The notes under the pieces: model-generated
Seen by the model: only the letters and a program-made list of their open reading frames with translations
The model's database searches: none
Told to the model about the DNA's origin: nothing
Position numbers and translations under genes: made by a program
Shown here: in pieces, positions 19,136 to 30,039 of the stretch
Numbering within the stretch: the stretch's first letter is position 1
Layout of the letters: the number at the start of each line of letters is the position of its first letter
NCBI GenBank assembly: GCA_021234155.1
Contig: JAJEKV010000032.1
Location: 124,001-188,000, forward strand
DNA: 64,000 bases
Origin: Isoetes taiwanensis
Lineage: Eukaryota > Streptophyta > Lycopodiopsida > Isoetales > Isoetaceae
Direction of reading: 5' to 3'

Positions 19136-21789
19136 AAATGTTAGTAAATACTTGTGAATGTTAGTTGTGCGAGGTTGCTAAGACGCTAAATGGCAAGGCC
19201 AAATTGCCTTGATACTGAGCATCATGTTGGTGAAACCAAGGTGATATACTTATTCCCATTGTATTAATAGAATTTAGCTATTGAACTTTTGGTGCTATGT
19301 TGTCAATTATTAGACAATATAATTGGCAGTATGTGCATGTGTCTAACCCCATACATTTAGTATCCTAATGACATGATGCCAAATTTATAAGATTATATGT
19401 ACCTCACTAAATATGTATATTGTAGATTGTATCTATCTAGAACGTCTAATTTTAATTAAGTAGATTGTAGCTATCTGAAACATCTCATCTTTCCTAATCA
19501 AGCTTTTCTATTTGATTGGTAAAGTAATGTATATTTTTGCATAAGGAGAGAAATATCAAACATGATACCTGCATATAATGAGGCATTTTCCGATCTGTTA
19601 AGCAACAGTCTTCCCCAACACAGACATTCCCCTTCAGAAGAAATGCATGTAGCAACAAAATCTCTATCCTCTCTCTTGACAAACAAAAAAACTTTTAACC
19701 AGCTACTTGGTAACATACATTTCCTTTTAGGTAAAATTTAATAGGCATAACAAATGTAAATATTCGAAAAGTAGAAACAACCTAGCTTGCAAAGTCATGA
19801 TGTAAATAGAAGATGATTGATTACATGTTCCACATTATTTTTTGTGAAAAATGCACTGAATTTACATTCACATCTCCTCCCTCTGCAAAAATATACTTAT
19901 GAAGCAAACATGAAAAATATTCAATACCCTTAAAGGAAGTGGCTTGAAATGAGTGCAGTATGTATTTTGATAGCTTAAACCTGCATATATACATCATCAA
20001 TCACCCTAAGAAAAAAGATATGAAGCATACACAAAAAATATTCAATAGACTTAAAGTGGTGGCTTGAATGTCTAAACACACTCTTGTGGTTTTAACATCC
20101 AAAACTTGCATAAATACGTGTATTGAGCATGGATTTTGAGGGAATGATGATATTCAAAAACTTAACTTCACTGAACCATTACTTGAAGCATTGATTCTTT
20201 TACTTGTAAATATGGCATCGATTACATAAGATGAGTGACCTCGAAACTCCTTCAATATTCCCAAATTTTTAGGCGTGGTATAACATGTATGTAGAAAATC
20301 TTCTATGAAGCTGGACCTTTACACAGCGATTGCCATCAAATGATGTGCTATTTGAGTGTTATCGCAAAAGAATAAAATACTGGTTACACCTTGTGCATGT
20401 ACTTTGTCAAACCGTCTTAAGCACTGCCCGGTCGTATTCTCCACACCTATTAAAAAGAAGTCAAAGAAAAAATCATAGTGCATTTGCAAAACCTCTGCTA
20501 ATCCCCTTCCTATGATAAGACTCAAAATGTTTTAATAAAATAATGGGCCGGTTTAAAAGATCATAAGAAGGCATTTGTACCTCATTTCCCCTTCATCCTT
20601 CTTCACAGCGATCACCATAGTTATGATAGTTCCTGCACCAAATGGCTTCTTCTGCTTAATAAAATACATTGAATCTCTGCACCAAACGTAGATTTCAAGA
20701 CTAACACTACAAGGTATTCAATGACATGCTCATTAAATACTTCCATAATTAATTATAAAATGATGCCATCACTCAGTTTTAAAAAACAGACATGATATTG
20801 CAAGCGTAGCTGTTTTACTCCAAGATTTTGCAAGCCCATTACTTGTTCGTGATTCTTAAACCATGTTCATGTCCAAGTCTTATACGTCATTCCAAACCTG
20901 ACAAAATAAAAGTAGAACATGATATAATTGATATAATAGGTAATCAAAGTCACAATTCTAGCATTTCTTAAGACGGAGTAAGATAGAAATGGTGCATATC
21001 CAAGATTCAGATGCCAAGATAGCATTGTGTACTTCTTCTGCTCTCTTAATGCCATTTATAAGTTGTGAACAAAATGAGCGCAGTTAAACAAAGAACCTTC
21101 TGCAAGTACTTGATTTGATTAATATTCTTACCACTCTCAATGCAAAAGTCGGCAGCATGGCTGGATTTCATTTCTCAGGACCCATTCAGTGACCACAAAA
21201 TTAGCTCCTATAAAGTAAAGCCAGAATTGTTGCCACAGATTTACCTCCAACACATCATAACCTTTATAAATCTTGATGTGTTCCTGTTTCGTGTCATATC
21301 CCTCTTCTCATTAGCAACATGTATTCTCCAGATCAAATTATAGCCTCCACGATCCCTTTCTTGCTTATAAAACATTAGTAGCCAAAGAGTGAGAAGATAA
21401 GTGATGCCGCTTAGCAGCCATAAGGTCAGAATGTACAGGTGTGACAAAATAAGAAGATTAAATAGAGCGAGAAAATCCAATTTAAAGCGGGGAGTTCTAC
21501 CGGATGGACAAAAGAAAAGCTGTAGTGAACCACGTTTTCGGAAGCGTAAAGCGAAAGTGCAAGATATGGAGCATATCTTTGGTTTGCCAGTATGCATCGT
21601 GATAATTGCTTATAATTCTCTTTTCGAAGCCCGACTCCTGCATGTAGAGTAAAGAATCAATGGATGCCCAAAAGAATGCCATGGCTACATCTGCAAATTA
21701 CAAAACACGCAAAAGATCGGCATCTCGAGTCCTTACCTAACATCAAATGCTACCGATCTTTGGAAGGAAGAAAACATAACAAATGGCAA
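19136..21789. other. No gene recognised; degenerate 115-bp duplication inside
   Basis: AT-rich sequence with short chance ORFs. Blocks at 19907-19990 and 20021-20118 share AAATATTCAATA, CTTAAAG and GTGGCTTGAA and are probably an old tandem duplication. Confidence 0.45.
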
Positions 21790-21799
21790 ACGTTTCCCT

Positions 21800-22081
21800 T
21801 TTGTTATGGATAATGTTCTCTACCGGGCCATTACACTGCAAGATTTCCTTTATTTCCTTCTTGGCAATGCTTTGGTGGATGATATAGAGATCACGGGAGG
21901 TCGGCCATCTCCACGAACCCTAATCCTCATATCCACATTGGCAAAGCGAAGGCGCCCAAACAGCAAAACGGGCTCGAAGAATCTTAGGCTCCACCAGTTC
22001 AATGTGGCAGCCATTTGTTTTGATTAATCTGCGGCTCTCTTGCAGTGGATCACAGAGGACTGCTTCGGTCGGCATCTCCAT
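21800..22081 (-). pseudogene. RPS16: 40S ribosomal protein S16 (uS9) pseudogene
   Basis: Minus strand from an ATG at 22081 (MPTEAV). Recognisable pieces: NGCHIELVEPKILR, FEPVLLFGRLRFANVDMRIR, VRGDGR and HQSIAK joined to KEIKEIL. All belong to RPS16, which sits at the tip of the small-subunit tail near the decoding site. Blocks of the normal protein are missing (the segment after the N-terminus, the residues between ILR and FEP, and about 13 residues between SIAK and KEIKEIL). The C-terminal basic tail is absent and the frame shifts. No introns are seen, so a processed pseudogene is possible. Confidence 0.75.
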
Positions 22082-22140
22082 AGCCTAGATGCAGGGGAAA
22101 AAATCTGTCACAAGGGGGAGAGGGACGGAAATCAAACCCC

Positions 22141-22540
22141 TCCCATTTAATAAAGAAGATATACATGTCAAGTGTGTGCCCGAGGACATAGCTGATCTCG
22201 CACGTCTATAACCTCCTGAAGGTATGATCCCGGCACCCGTATGGAAGCCGTGCTCAATGTCACATGTAGCGGCTGGCCAGGCCTAACTAACTCAGCATAG
22301 CGCGTCCGGATTTGATCATATGTTGGGCAGCTTTGAAGGGTATGAGATTCATCCTCAATGACTCCCATTTGGCAGCATTGACAGAGCATGTGCTGGCGTG
22401 GCTCACCAATCCATTTGCCCATTTTAATTCGAAGATGGTGTGCCCCTGTGCGAATAGAGGCAACGAGTCTGCGCCTTTTCATAGGTAAGTGGGTACGCAG
22501 GTAGCATTGCGGGTCTCGTTCCAATGTGGGATCTATGTGG
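22141..22540 (-). mobile_element. LINE C-terminal fragment (zinc-binding region)
   Basis: The minus-strand frame 22524-22168 reads SIRTGAHHLRI, GEPRQHMLCQCCQMGV, IEDESHTLQSCPTYDQIR and RYAEL. This is the C-x2-C...H...C region that follows RT/RNase H in plant LINEs. It is related to the fragment at 17767. It is 5'-truncated, with no upstream RT in the flanking sequence. Confidence 0.75.
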
Positions 22541-22859
22541 CGCTGGTAGTGTGCTGTCTTGACCTGTTCAAGGGCATTGGCATCCCTAATAGAGTACTTG
22601 GTACGATAACTTTATTAATAGCATGATATACATGGGAGTACTTAATACTTGATAACATGATAACACACGAAACAATTTATGAAGAATCGAAATAGAGAAA
22701 TAAGGGAGGGGGAGGGGGTGGGGAGTGGTGGGGTTTGCAAAAGAACTTAAGAATTATGAATTGTTTCGCATGTCAGTTTTGTTCGGGGTGCTGGCATACT
22801 CTGCCAATGCACAGTGCTAGCTCTATGTGCTTTAATTTTTATGTAACAAAAGTACGCAC

Positions 22860-23400
22860 TTGTAGGCTGTCTGAGATTATACCATCTTCCCCATAGTCTA
22901 TAATAAGAGCAGCTCCAGAATCTTCTCCAACTCTCTTGGCAATCTCATGGATTACTTTCCAAGCACCAGGACAAACTCCTATATGTTCAGTTTTGGCCTT
23001 TTCTTCAATTGAAGCCTGTTTTAAACGTCTTTACAAATATATTCTGCTTGCAGCTATAGATCCTGGAGAAAGTACGAAGCAGAAACCCTCACTGAAAGCA
23101 ATCCCATTAGGAATTCTCATCTCATAGGTGTGGTAAATGGTAAGGCATCAAATGGAAGGAAAGAGAAAGTTCGACATAACTCTAAATCAAGAAGTTTGAA
23201 ACATACCCAGTCTCAGACACATCAACCAACTTCTCACAGCAACCAGGAGATGTTTTTTGGATGAATGCAATAAAATGCAATGTCAATGAATTATGGTCTG
23301 CACCAGCTTATGTGGATAAATTCTTAAAGTGCTTAACCGACACTGATGAATAGGCAGTGCATCTACAAACTCGTGAGCAACTATAATTGTTGGCACTGCA
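22860..23400 (-). pseudogene. NDUFAF7-like (MidA/DUF185) arginine methyltransferase, broken exons
   Basis: Minus strand. Three coding pieces: about 23395-23340 (VPTIIVAHEFVDALPIHQ), about 23262-23206 (QKTSPGCCEKLVDVSETG, donor GTATGT) and about 23127-22860 (FCFVLSPG, then HIGVCPGAWKVIHEIAKRVG and SGAALIIDYGEDGIISDSLQ, donor GTGCGT). The family is a mitochondrial SAM-dependent enzyme that dimethylates an arginine of complex I subunit NDUFS2 and is needed for complex I assembly. An in-frame TAA lies in the third piece between IYL and RRLKQ. The N-terminal and C-terminal parts were not found, so I call it a pseudogene. Confidence 0.75.
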
Positions 23401-23744
23401 AAGCAGGCAGAACTTTTATATCATGCAAACTCGAAGAAGAAAGGCTTTCATTTATCATTATGTTTGAGTAAAAGAACCTCTCGTTGCCTAAACTGAAGTA
23501 CAAATAAAGCTTGGGGAGAACAAGTTATAGGTAAAATTCAGTAATCTTTTACAAACTTTAAGACACCAAAGCAGCACTATAGTAATTTATTACTTCATGG
23601 AATTTACAAGGGCTCTTGCCCTTATGGTTAATGAATTTAAGCACCTGTCAAAGGGCTATTAGTGTACACTTAAACATATACAAAGCAATGGTGATGAAGT
23701 ATGAACAATTTTTGCCTTTATTTTAAATTCTTTAACTAGAGTGC

Positions 23745-23852
23745 TTTAGTTGGAAACCATCAACTCAGTCTCCTTCACGAACCCTTTACCAGTCCAATCC
23801 TTATCTGATGCTAAACCTTTACGAATAGCCCTCCTTTGCTTGATTGCCTCCT
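23745..23852 (-). CDS. Exon-like C-terminal segment, unrecognised
   Basis: On the minus strand, after a TAACAG acceptor, an open frame gives EAIKQRRAIRKGLASDKDW, then TGKGFVKETELM, and ends at a stop. The charge pattern looks coding, but I do not know the family. It is too short for a firm call. Confidence 0.3.
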
Positions 23853-24393
23853 GTTACCTTTTCACAAGATCTGTATGCGTCGTAATATATTGCAATGATA
23901 ATCTGCATTTTAGGAATAGTTTGTGCAGTTAGTGTGAAGTTTAAAAGAGCTTAAGAAAGGGAAAAGAGACTAAACACACCCCCGAAACTACTCAATAGAG
24001 ATAAAATTGTGCTTTATCATAAACTTTTGCAACTCAGCACATAGTTTCTTCACAAGCGAATAACCATACATCATCACGCTTGTACAAACCTGCAGCATTC
24101 ATGTGCGTTGATCTTTTCAATTTTATTCATAACACAAGTAGGTGTTTCAAATGAACCTGATAATTTAAGTGCTAGAAAACCCTCCATGCCTCGCATCAAG
24201 GGAACAATCAGGAAGGGAAAAATTCATGAAAATGCTATGGAATGAACTTACCTGAACAATCACTTTTGCAATTTCCATCACCTTTGCAAGTGCAATCGGC
24301 CGCACTGCTCTGGATGAATATCCACCTGGGGTTGTATACCTGTGCGTTGTACATGATGTTAAAGAAAAAAGAACGTGAAATACATGAGTAATC

Positions 24394-26056
24394 TGTGACG
24401 TTCCAAGTATTTATACGGTATATGTATAAATATATTGACACGTCACCCAGTATAGATACGCCACCATGGGGTATAGTAACCTAGGGGGTTGATCTAAAAG
24501 GGATTAAATTAGCTATGCTAATTTAATTATTAAGGATAATAACCTATAATTAAGGAATTAATATGTAAAAGGGATAATTAAGTTAATTATGGTTTGGGAA
24601 GGTGCCACTTGGCCAAAATCGATTGGCTAACATGGTGATGCTAATTGGAGGCATCAAGGTGGATCACTACCCCCCATATCAGCCATAACCAGACCGGGAG
24701 GAGCGGGGAGGGCTGGCGCCACCTTTGAGGATTTGGCGCCTACCTACCTTTGCCCGGTGGCCACCCTTGCCTAGCACGCACTGTAGCCAGAGCTAAGCGT
24801 CAAGTCCCAAGAAGATGGAAGCAAGCGATAACAGGTCCAGCAGAACTTCGGGTAGGTGGCTAGTATAGGTTGATATTCTAGGGTAAGCGCCCTATTGGGT
24901 ACTTGTTGTGTTGTTTTGTCCGTTCTCTCATTGTGTTTTACTTGTAGGAACTAACCTTGATTGTAAAGGTAAGTTCTCTTTATATGCTGATTTCGGTTTT
25001 GCTCTCAAAGGATGGATTGATAGTTCTTTGCATAGTCTTACTCGGAAATGGGGGAAATAAGGGGGTAGAGACCTCCGAGCTCATGTATGGTAGTATGCTC
25101 CTAGATAGACATCTTACATTCCTATTAAATGCGCCCTGTGCACAAGAGCCCACCGAGTCGTGGATGCTATGGAATGGCTTAGCACCAAACAAGGGACACG
25201 GTGGTGAAGTGGGGTGGGGTCTTGCACGAACATAAAAGGCTCCGAGACGACCCTACGGTGGACTAGGCCTAATAGCCGGCCAGTGAGCTAGGCGCGATCC
25301 GGGGCGGGTATGGGTCCCACACTCCCCAGGTGTAGGAGGTGTGACCGCATGGGGCATCCTTGCACTTTGAGTAGATTTTAGGGTAAGTAAGGCAGATGCG
25401 GATGCGGGGGCCGATGCGCACGTATTCTCTAGTCCACCCATGGAACCACTTTGTGATCCCGGAAGGGGCGCTTCCCCGGCCTGCCTCATCGGACGGGGCT
25501 TCATGAACCCCATGGTAGGCTCAGAGGGTGATACCTTGAGTGCAGGTGTCAGGAAGGCTATAGTGATGCCATAGCATGATTCGACTCATCCGCAAAGTGT
25601 GCTTGTGGGAGGGCGGATGGAGTGGACAACCCTAGCCAATGTTCTATGCCGCCAACGCCATGTCAAGATTCGGTCTGGCCGATCTCTTGAGACCCAGCCG
25701 TCGGTCGATCCTCACCGAGTCCGAGCCGGGGGTAGAACTATGGGTTTGGGGTGTTTTTCTTAGGTTTAGATGCATATTCTTTGCCGCTGGTATTTGATGG
25801 ATGCGCCACCCCTTCGTGGTGGTTATTTATATGTGATTTATCTTTGTGTGCTAACCCTTGTATTCACGCTTCCGCCGACGTAGGAGCCCCATTGAAGGCG
25901 TGGGCGAATGACCTTAGGTGTCCTTCTTTTCGGGCATCATATTATAGATGGCCGAAATAGGCGGAGGGGTTTCGCTCATGGCGCAGTTAGTCGCCATGGG
26001 AGGGGAAAGTCCTCGTATGTATCTGGTAGGGTCGTATATGTTCAGGGCGTCCGCGA
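24394..26056 (+). repeat. 5' LTR
   Basis: It starts TGTGACGTTCCAAG, matches 32912-34532 throughout and ends at GCGTCCGCGA just before the primer site. Short ORFs inside are not genes. The copies are nearly identical apart from clustered differences around CAG, CTG and CCGG motifs (for example 24690-24740, 25120-25140 and 25240-25300). Confidence 0.9.
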
Positions 26057-26057
26057 T

Positions 26058-26071
26058 TGGTATCGGAGCCG
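26058..26071 (+). other. Primer binding site (tRNA-iMet type)
   Basis: TTGGTATCGGAGCC directly after the LTR. It matches the 3' end complement of plant initiator tRNA-Met (TGGTATCAGAGC) with one internal difference at the CAG. Confidence 0.8.
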
Positions 26072-26504
26072 TGATTTCGGTTACTCGAAATCATAAAGCC
26101 GACCAAACCCTAACTCGCTAGTTCGGTAGTTAGGAGAGAGAATTAACAAGAGTGATTGTTTAAGTCTTTCATGTTTGATTTGGTGCTAGGTTAAGGTAAC
26201 ATTTGTAATTTTAAGGAAGTCTAGGCGCTGGAGGACCCAAGTTTCGAGGAGCCACAACTTTTGTAGGTAGCTTCTGATGAAGGCTAAAACGGCTCAATGG
26301 ATCGGGCACCTCTCAAATACCCTTAGGGGCACGTCTCCCGAGGCAAAGCGGACAACAAAAGAAAAACAAAAAGGGGCGCCGAGGTATCCGGGAGGGTGTT
26401 TCTTTTTGAAAATAAAAATATTATAAACACGCCGGCCCCATACGGTCCGCCGTATAAAAATACGCGTCCGTTTTTTTTAAAAAAATAAATTTTTCCTTTT
26501 TCGC

Positions 26505-26725
26505 CCGTGTTTTGAACCCGTGACCTCCCACTTCCAACCCAACACTCTTTCCATCTTGCCAACTATCTTTATATAGTATATATATGTTCTATTGCTTTCT
26601 TATACATATCTAATATTCTGTTTTGTCCAGTTAGCAGTTCTTTTAAGAAAAAGGTACATCATGGGATTGAACCCCTAACCTTCTGCACCCAAGCCAACAC
26701 CTTTACCAATAAGCCAACTTCTTTC
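26505..26725 (-). repeat. Two tRNA-like (SINE-head) segments in tandem, minus strand
   Basis: On the minus strand, 26721-26662 reads TTGGCTTATTGGTAAAGGTG, then GGTTAGGGGTTCAATCCC (A-box-like and B-box-like). The second, 26572-26509, reads GTTGGCAAGATGGAAAG, then GGTCACGGGTTCAAAAC. Both resemble tRNA-derived SINE heads. They sit in the retrotransposon leader between primer site and gag. Confidence 0.5.
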
Positions 26726-26835
26726 TTGAAGTAATATAATGCTTTTTCTAGTATTTATAGTGCATCTATTCCATATCTAAATTAGAGGCATGCCTTTGGT
26801 AAACCCACATTTGTGGAGGCAACAATTCTGGAGGA

Positions 26836-26995
26836 GCAAGCTCTTTTGCCATAACCGAGCAAGCTCTTTCGCCATAGCCGCTCGAAGCAAGCTCTTTTCG
26901 CCATAGCCAGTCGAAGCAAGCTCTTCGCCATGGCCGGTAAACAAAGCTCTTTCGCCATAGCCGTGGGAAAAAGCGAGCCTTGCCATAGCCATGGG
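26836..26995 (+). repeat. Tandem repeats of about 28-29 bp, five units
   Basis: Units have the form GCAAGCTCTTTCGCCATAGC with a variable eight-base linker. On the plus strand one frame stays open across the array and on to about 27100, giving a Ser/Lys/Arg/Ala-rich polypeptide (pieces SKLFAMAGKQ, SFAIAVGK). The array lies just upstream of the histone-like ORF. Confidence 0.7.
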
Positions 26996-27050
26996 AGACG
27001 ATCTTTCTCTGCTATAGTCAACCGGATAACTGTTAACCATATAAAGCTAG

Positions 27051-27353
27051 TATCCCCTAGGAATAAGCCGACCGGGCACGGTAGCACTTCGGGAGATACG
27101 TAACTATCAGAAGTCAACTGAGCCATTGATTCGTCGGCTCCCTTTCCAGCGGCTTGTGCGGAAAATTGCCCAGGATTTTAAAACCGACCTGAGGTTCCAA
27201 GCTTTTGCAATCCTCGCACTTCAGGAGGCTGCCGAGGCTTACCTCATCGAAATCTTGAGCGACGCCAACCTTTGCACCATACACGCAAAGAGGGTCACCA
27301 TCATGCCCAAGGACCTCCGGTGGCGGCACGTGAAGGATCCGAGGGGAGTTTGA
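27051..27353 (+). CDS. Histone H3-like histone-fold ORF inside the retrotransposon
   Basis: About 100 codons open after a TAG at 27048. Parts in order: [20 protein letters not shown] (alpha-N), [17 protein letters not shown] (alpha-1 and loop 1), [17 protein letters not shown] (alpha-2), [16 protein letters not shown] (loop 2 to alpha-3), then a short divergent tail ending VKDPRGV and stop. H3 is the core histone that pairs with H4. Loop 1 has ordinary H3 length, not the longer CENH3 form. The H3 N-terminal tail is not in this frame. It may be lost, or replaced by the basic repeat-coded frame upstream, which is in another frame. The ORF lies between primer site and gag, on the sense strand of the element. 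Alternatives: an H3 retropseudogene inserted into this copy, or a captured gene kept by the family. Confidence 0.85.
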   Translation, partial: YPLGISRPGTVALREIRNYQKSTEPLIRRLPFQRLVRKIAQDFKTDLRFQAFAILALQEAAEAYLIEILSDANLCTIHAKRVTIMPKDLRWRHVKDPRGV

Positions 27354-27580
27354 TTGACTAGGCGACTATCTTCTTTTCATTTGTAAAAATTTTATGGACT
27401 TAATTATGTGAAATAGTCCAAATTTTGAAATCGTGACTATAAGAATGTTTTTTGTATTCTTTTTCTCTATACTATCCCAAATGAATTTCTTTGGGAGACT
27501 TGATGTCACTATAATTACGCTTTTATACCTTCTTATACCCAATATAGGCGGTATTTTACGATTCTTCCGGGCCGTATTAA
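27354..27580 (+). other. Leader between H3-like ORF and gag
   Basis: A T-rich stretch (27370-27545) unlike the GC-richer coding on either side. It could be an intron or untranslated spacer, but no definite splice pair was found. Confidence 0.35.
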
Positions 27581-27584
27581 CACC

Positions 27585-28720
27585 TTCGAACGCCGGTCGA
27601 CTAACACCGGAGCAAGAACTTATGTTGATGAAGAGGCAATTAGTCGAAGTTACAAACTTATGTGTTGAATGCCAACCCTCCAGAACACGCATGAGGAGGA
27701 TGGACCGGAGTTACCTCGTTTGCCGCCAAGCCCACCACCCCGGCAGCCACTTGCACCAAACCAAGCCTGTACGCCTGCACCGAAGCAGATTCCAAACGCC
27801 ATAGAAGTTCCTCAAGGGATAGTGCTACCTCTTCACCATCGGCCACTTCAGGTTGTCTCGAAGTCGCTCAGTATCATGGGGAGAGCATCCTGGCCGGGAC
27901 AAGGAGTACCGCAAGGCGATTGATCTGACCATAACTAGTATATGGAAGAATAGGAAACTAGCCCGTTTGATGGGAAATCTAGGGCGGACTGAATGAGTCT
28001 TGGTTGGACGAAATGAAGGAATTTGGCAAATCCTATGGCATGACAGAAAAGGATACTGGAAAGGTCGCCACCACAAACCTTACAGAGGCTGCCCGCATTT
28101 GGTGGAAGGGCTATGCCGTGAGCCAAGCATCCGGATGACAAGGTGCAAGTTTAAGAAGTTTGCTAAGGCCTTTAAGTCGCATTATGTGCCTCGTGGCGCA
28201 CAAATGCCGACAAATTGAACCTTTTACAGGGTTAGAGCGAAGGGCATGTCGATTCAGGCCTACACCGATGAGTTCATGCTTTGAGGTCGTATGTACCGTG
28301 GATGAATGAAAAGAGGGCTGTGGAGGGCTACATTGAAGGATTGGCCCCATCCATTAAGAGAATGGTTAAGGCCATAGACCCAAAATCGGGTTGCGCAGGC
28401 GAGGCTAAGGCATTGAGCCTCGAGGAGGACACACCAAGGAACCAAAGATCCGCCCTGCTCCTTACTGCAGCCCACCTTCCGCCCACACCTTACCAACCCC
28501 GCTTCGCCAAGTCAGGGGCCCTCTCGTGAGAACTCTTACGGCCAGGGAAAGAAAAGTCACCTTCAACATGCCCCACAAACCCGGATAATGTCGGCAAGGA
28601 AGTTCGGGATCTCTTACAATCTATTCCCAAAGAGGCCCGAGATCGATTCGTGAGGATAAGGCATGTTATAGGTGTATGCGACCGGGCACTACATGCGTGA
28701 ATTGCCCTTATGTCACACAG
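27585..28720 (+). pseudogene. gag: gag of the chromovirus, frameshifted
   Basis: Pieces in several frames: RLTPEQELMLMKRQLVEV and a Pro-rich segment (about 27600-27830), then MKEFGKSYGMTEKD, TTNLTEAARIWWKGYA, KFAKAFKSHYVPRGAQM, YVPWMNEKRAVEGYIEGLA and a zinc-knuckle start CYRCMRPG near 28664. Gag forms the particle and binds element RNA. Breaks are frequent (about 27940, 28000, 28210, 28270 and 28690), so no full Gag can be made from this copy as given. Confidence 0.8.
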
Positions 28721-28859
28721 GACGCCCCGGTGGCCATGGCGGGATCTTTGATTGGGGCGATCTCGGAGTCGACTCTCTGCCGAGGAGGAGGCTCCCAATT
28801 ACATTCACGGTGAGTCCCATATCCTTGCAGCTATTGAAACCGCAATGCTTGAAAGTCGC

Positions 28860-29250
28860 CCTGCCGTTATTTCCACCATAGGTCAAGTAGACATAAACAA
28901 ACCTTTTATCATTTCGATGGATCACGGGTAGTACACATAATTTTGCTTCTCCTAGAATGGCCCGGGTATTGTGGCTTGAAACCTTGAGATCTAATCAAGC
29001 CTTTGTCACCTTAGCGATGGTAGAATCGGATATAATGCATGGCCGCCGTGATTAACCTTAAGATGCGGTTGCAGTGCACCAGGTTGCCATGGGTGCCGAG
29101 GAGATAATGGATATTGGCAAGTATGATCTTATTGTTGGTATGGAATTCTTGGCATCCGCAAAAGCCAATATAGATCAACAGAAACGGAAGTTACCTTCAC
29201 GCCGCTAACGGAGCCAGCGTAACTATAAAGGTGACTCCTTAAACCCCATT
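28860..29250 (+). pseudogene. Retroviral-type aspartic protease region, frameshifted
   Basis: Near 28905-28950 the frame gives SMDHG and, after a break, STHNF, in the place of the DSGSTHNF active-site loop. Further on come GKYDLIVGMEFLASAKANID (29118-29175), the usual second landmark. The protease would cut the Gag-Pol chain. The Ser-to-His change next to the catalytic Asp and the frameshift suggest loss or sequence error. Confidence 0.65.
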
Positions 29251-30010
29251 ATGGAGTCTATCACCATCAGGCAGTTACATAAAGCTATACGTAAGGATAA
29301 GTTGCTTTGCATTATTAGGCTTGCCTCCATTGAATCAGATGCCAAGCAGAAGCAAGTAGTTGATACCTTGCCGGAAGGGATTGCCAATCTTCTCCAAGAA
29401 TTTAGCGATCTTTTTCCAGATGAGAAGCTTCCTCCTTTTAGAGGGGTAGAATGTGAGATAGCTTTGGAACCAGGTACTAAGCCTACCGGTAAGGCCCCGT
29501 ACCGTATGAGTCCCCCTGAGTTGGCAGAACTTAAGAAGCAACTTCAGGAGTTACTAAACCTAGGCTTCATTCGGCCTAGTGTTTCGCCTTTTGGCGCTCC
29601 TATCCTTTTTGTCAAGAAAAAGGATGGCTCCTTGAGGATGTGCATTGACTATAGGCAGCTCAATAAGCACACCATCAAGAATCGCTACGCTTTGCCTAGG
29701 GCAGATGACCTAATGGACCAGTTGCAAGGGGCCAAGCATTTCTCAAAGATTGATTTACGCTCCGGATATCATCAAATAAGGATTAAGGAGGAGGACATTC
29801 ATAAATCGCCTTTCGCGCACTAGATATGGGCATTATGAGTTTACCGTTATGCCTTTTGGATTAACTAATGCCCCCGCAACGTTTATGCGATTAATGAATG
29901 ATGTCTTTGAGCCAATACTTAGATGATTTTGTTGTTATTTTCTTTGACGACATTCTCATCTATAGTAAAACCACGGAGGAGCATGAGAAACATCTTGGTT
30001 GGCCCTAGAA
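29251..30010 (+). pseudogene. pol: Ty3/Gypsy reverse transcriptase
   Basis: An open segment to 29823 reads [39 protein letters not shown] (motif 1/2), [20 protein letters not shown] and [15 protein letters not shown] (motif A Asp). After a frameshift at 29820 come [20 protein letters not shown] (motif B) and [18 protein letters not shown] (motif C, normally YxDD; first residues disrupted). It converts element RNA to DNA. More breaks lie near 29920 and 30000. Confidence 0.9.
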
Positions 30011-30039
30011 AAGCTAAGACGCCATCAGCTCTTTGCCAA

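Noticed and set aside
25253-25960. ORFs of 69-92 codons inside the LTRs
   Set aside because: They are not matched in the same frame in the other LTR copy and have no domain.
27051-27353. Centromeric H3 (CENH3) identity of the histone-like ORF
   Set aside because: Loop 1 has canonical H3 length and wording (AQDFKT then DLRFQ), without the longer, divergent CENH3 loop.
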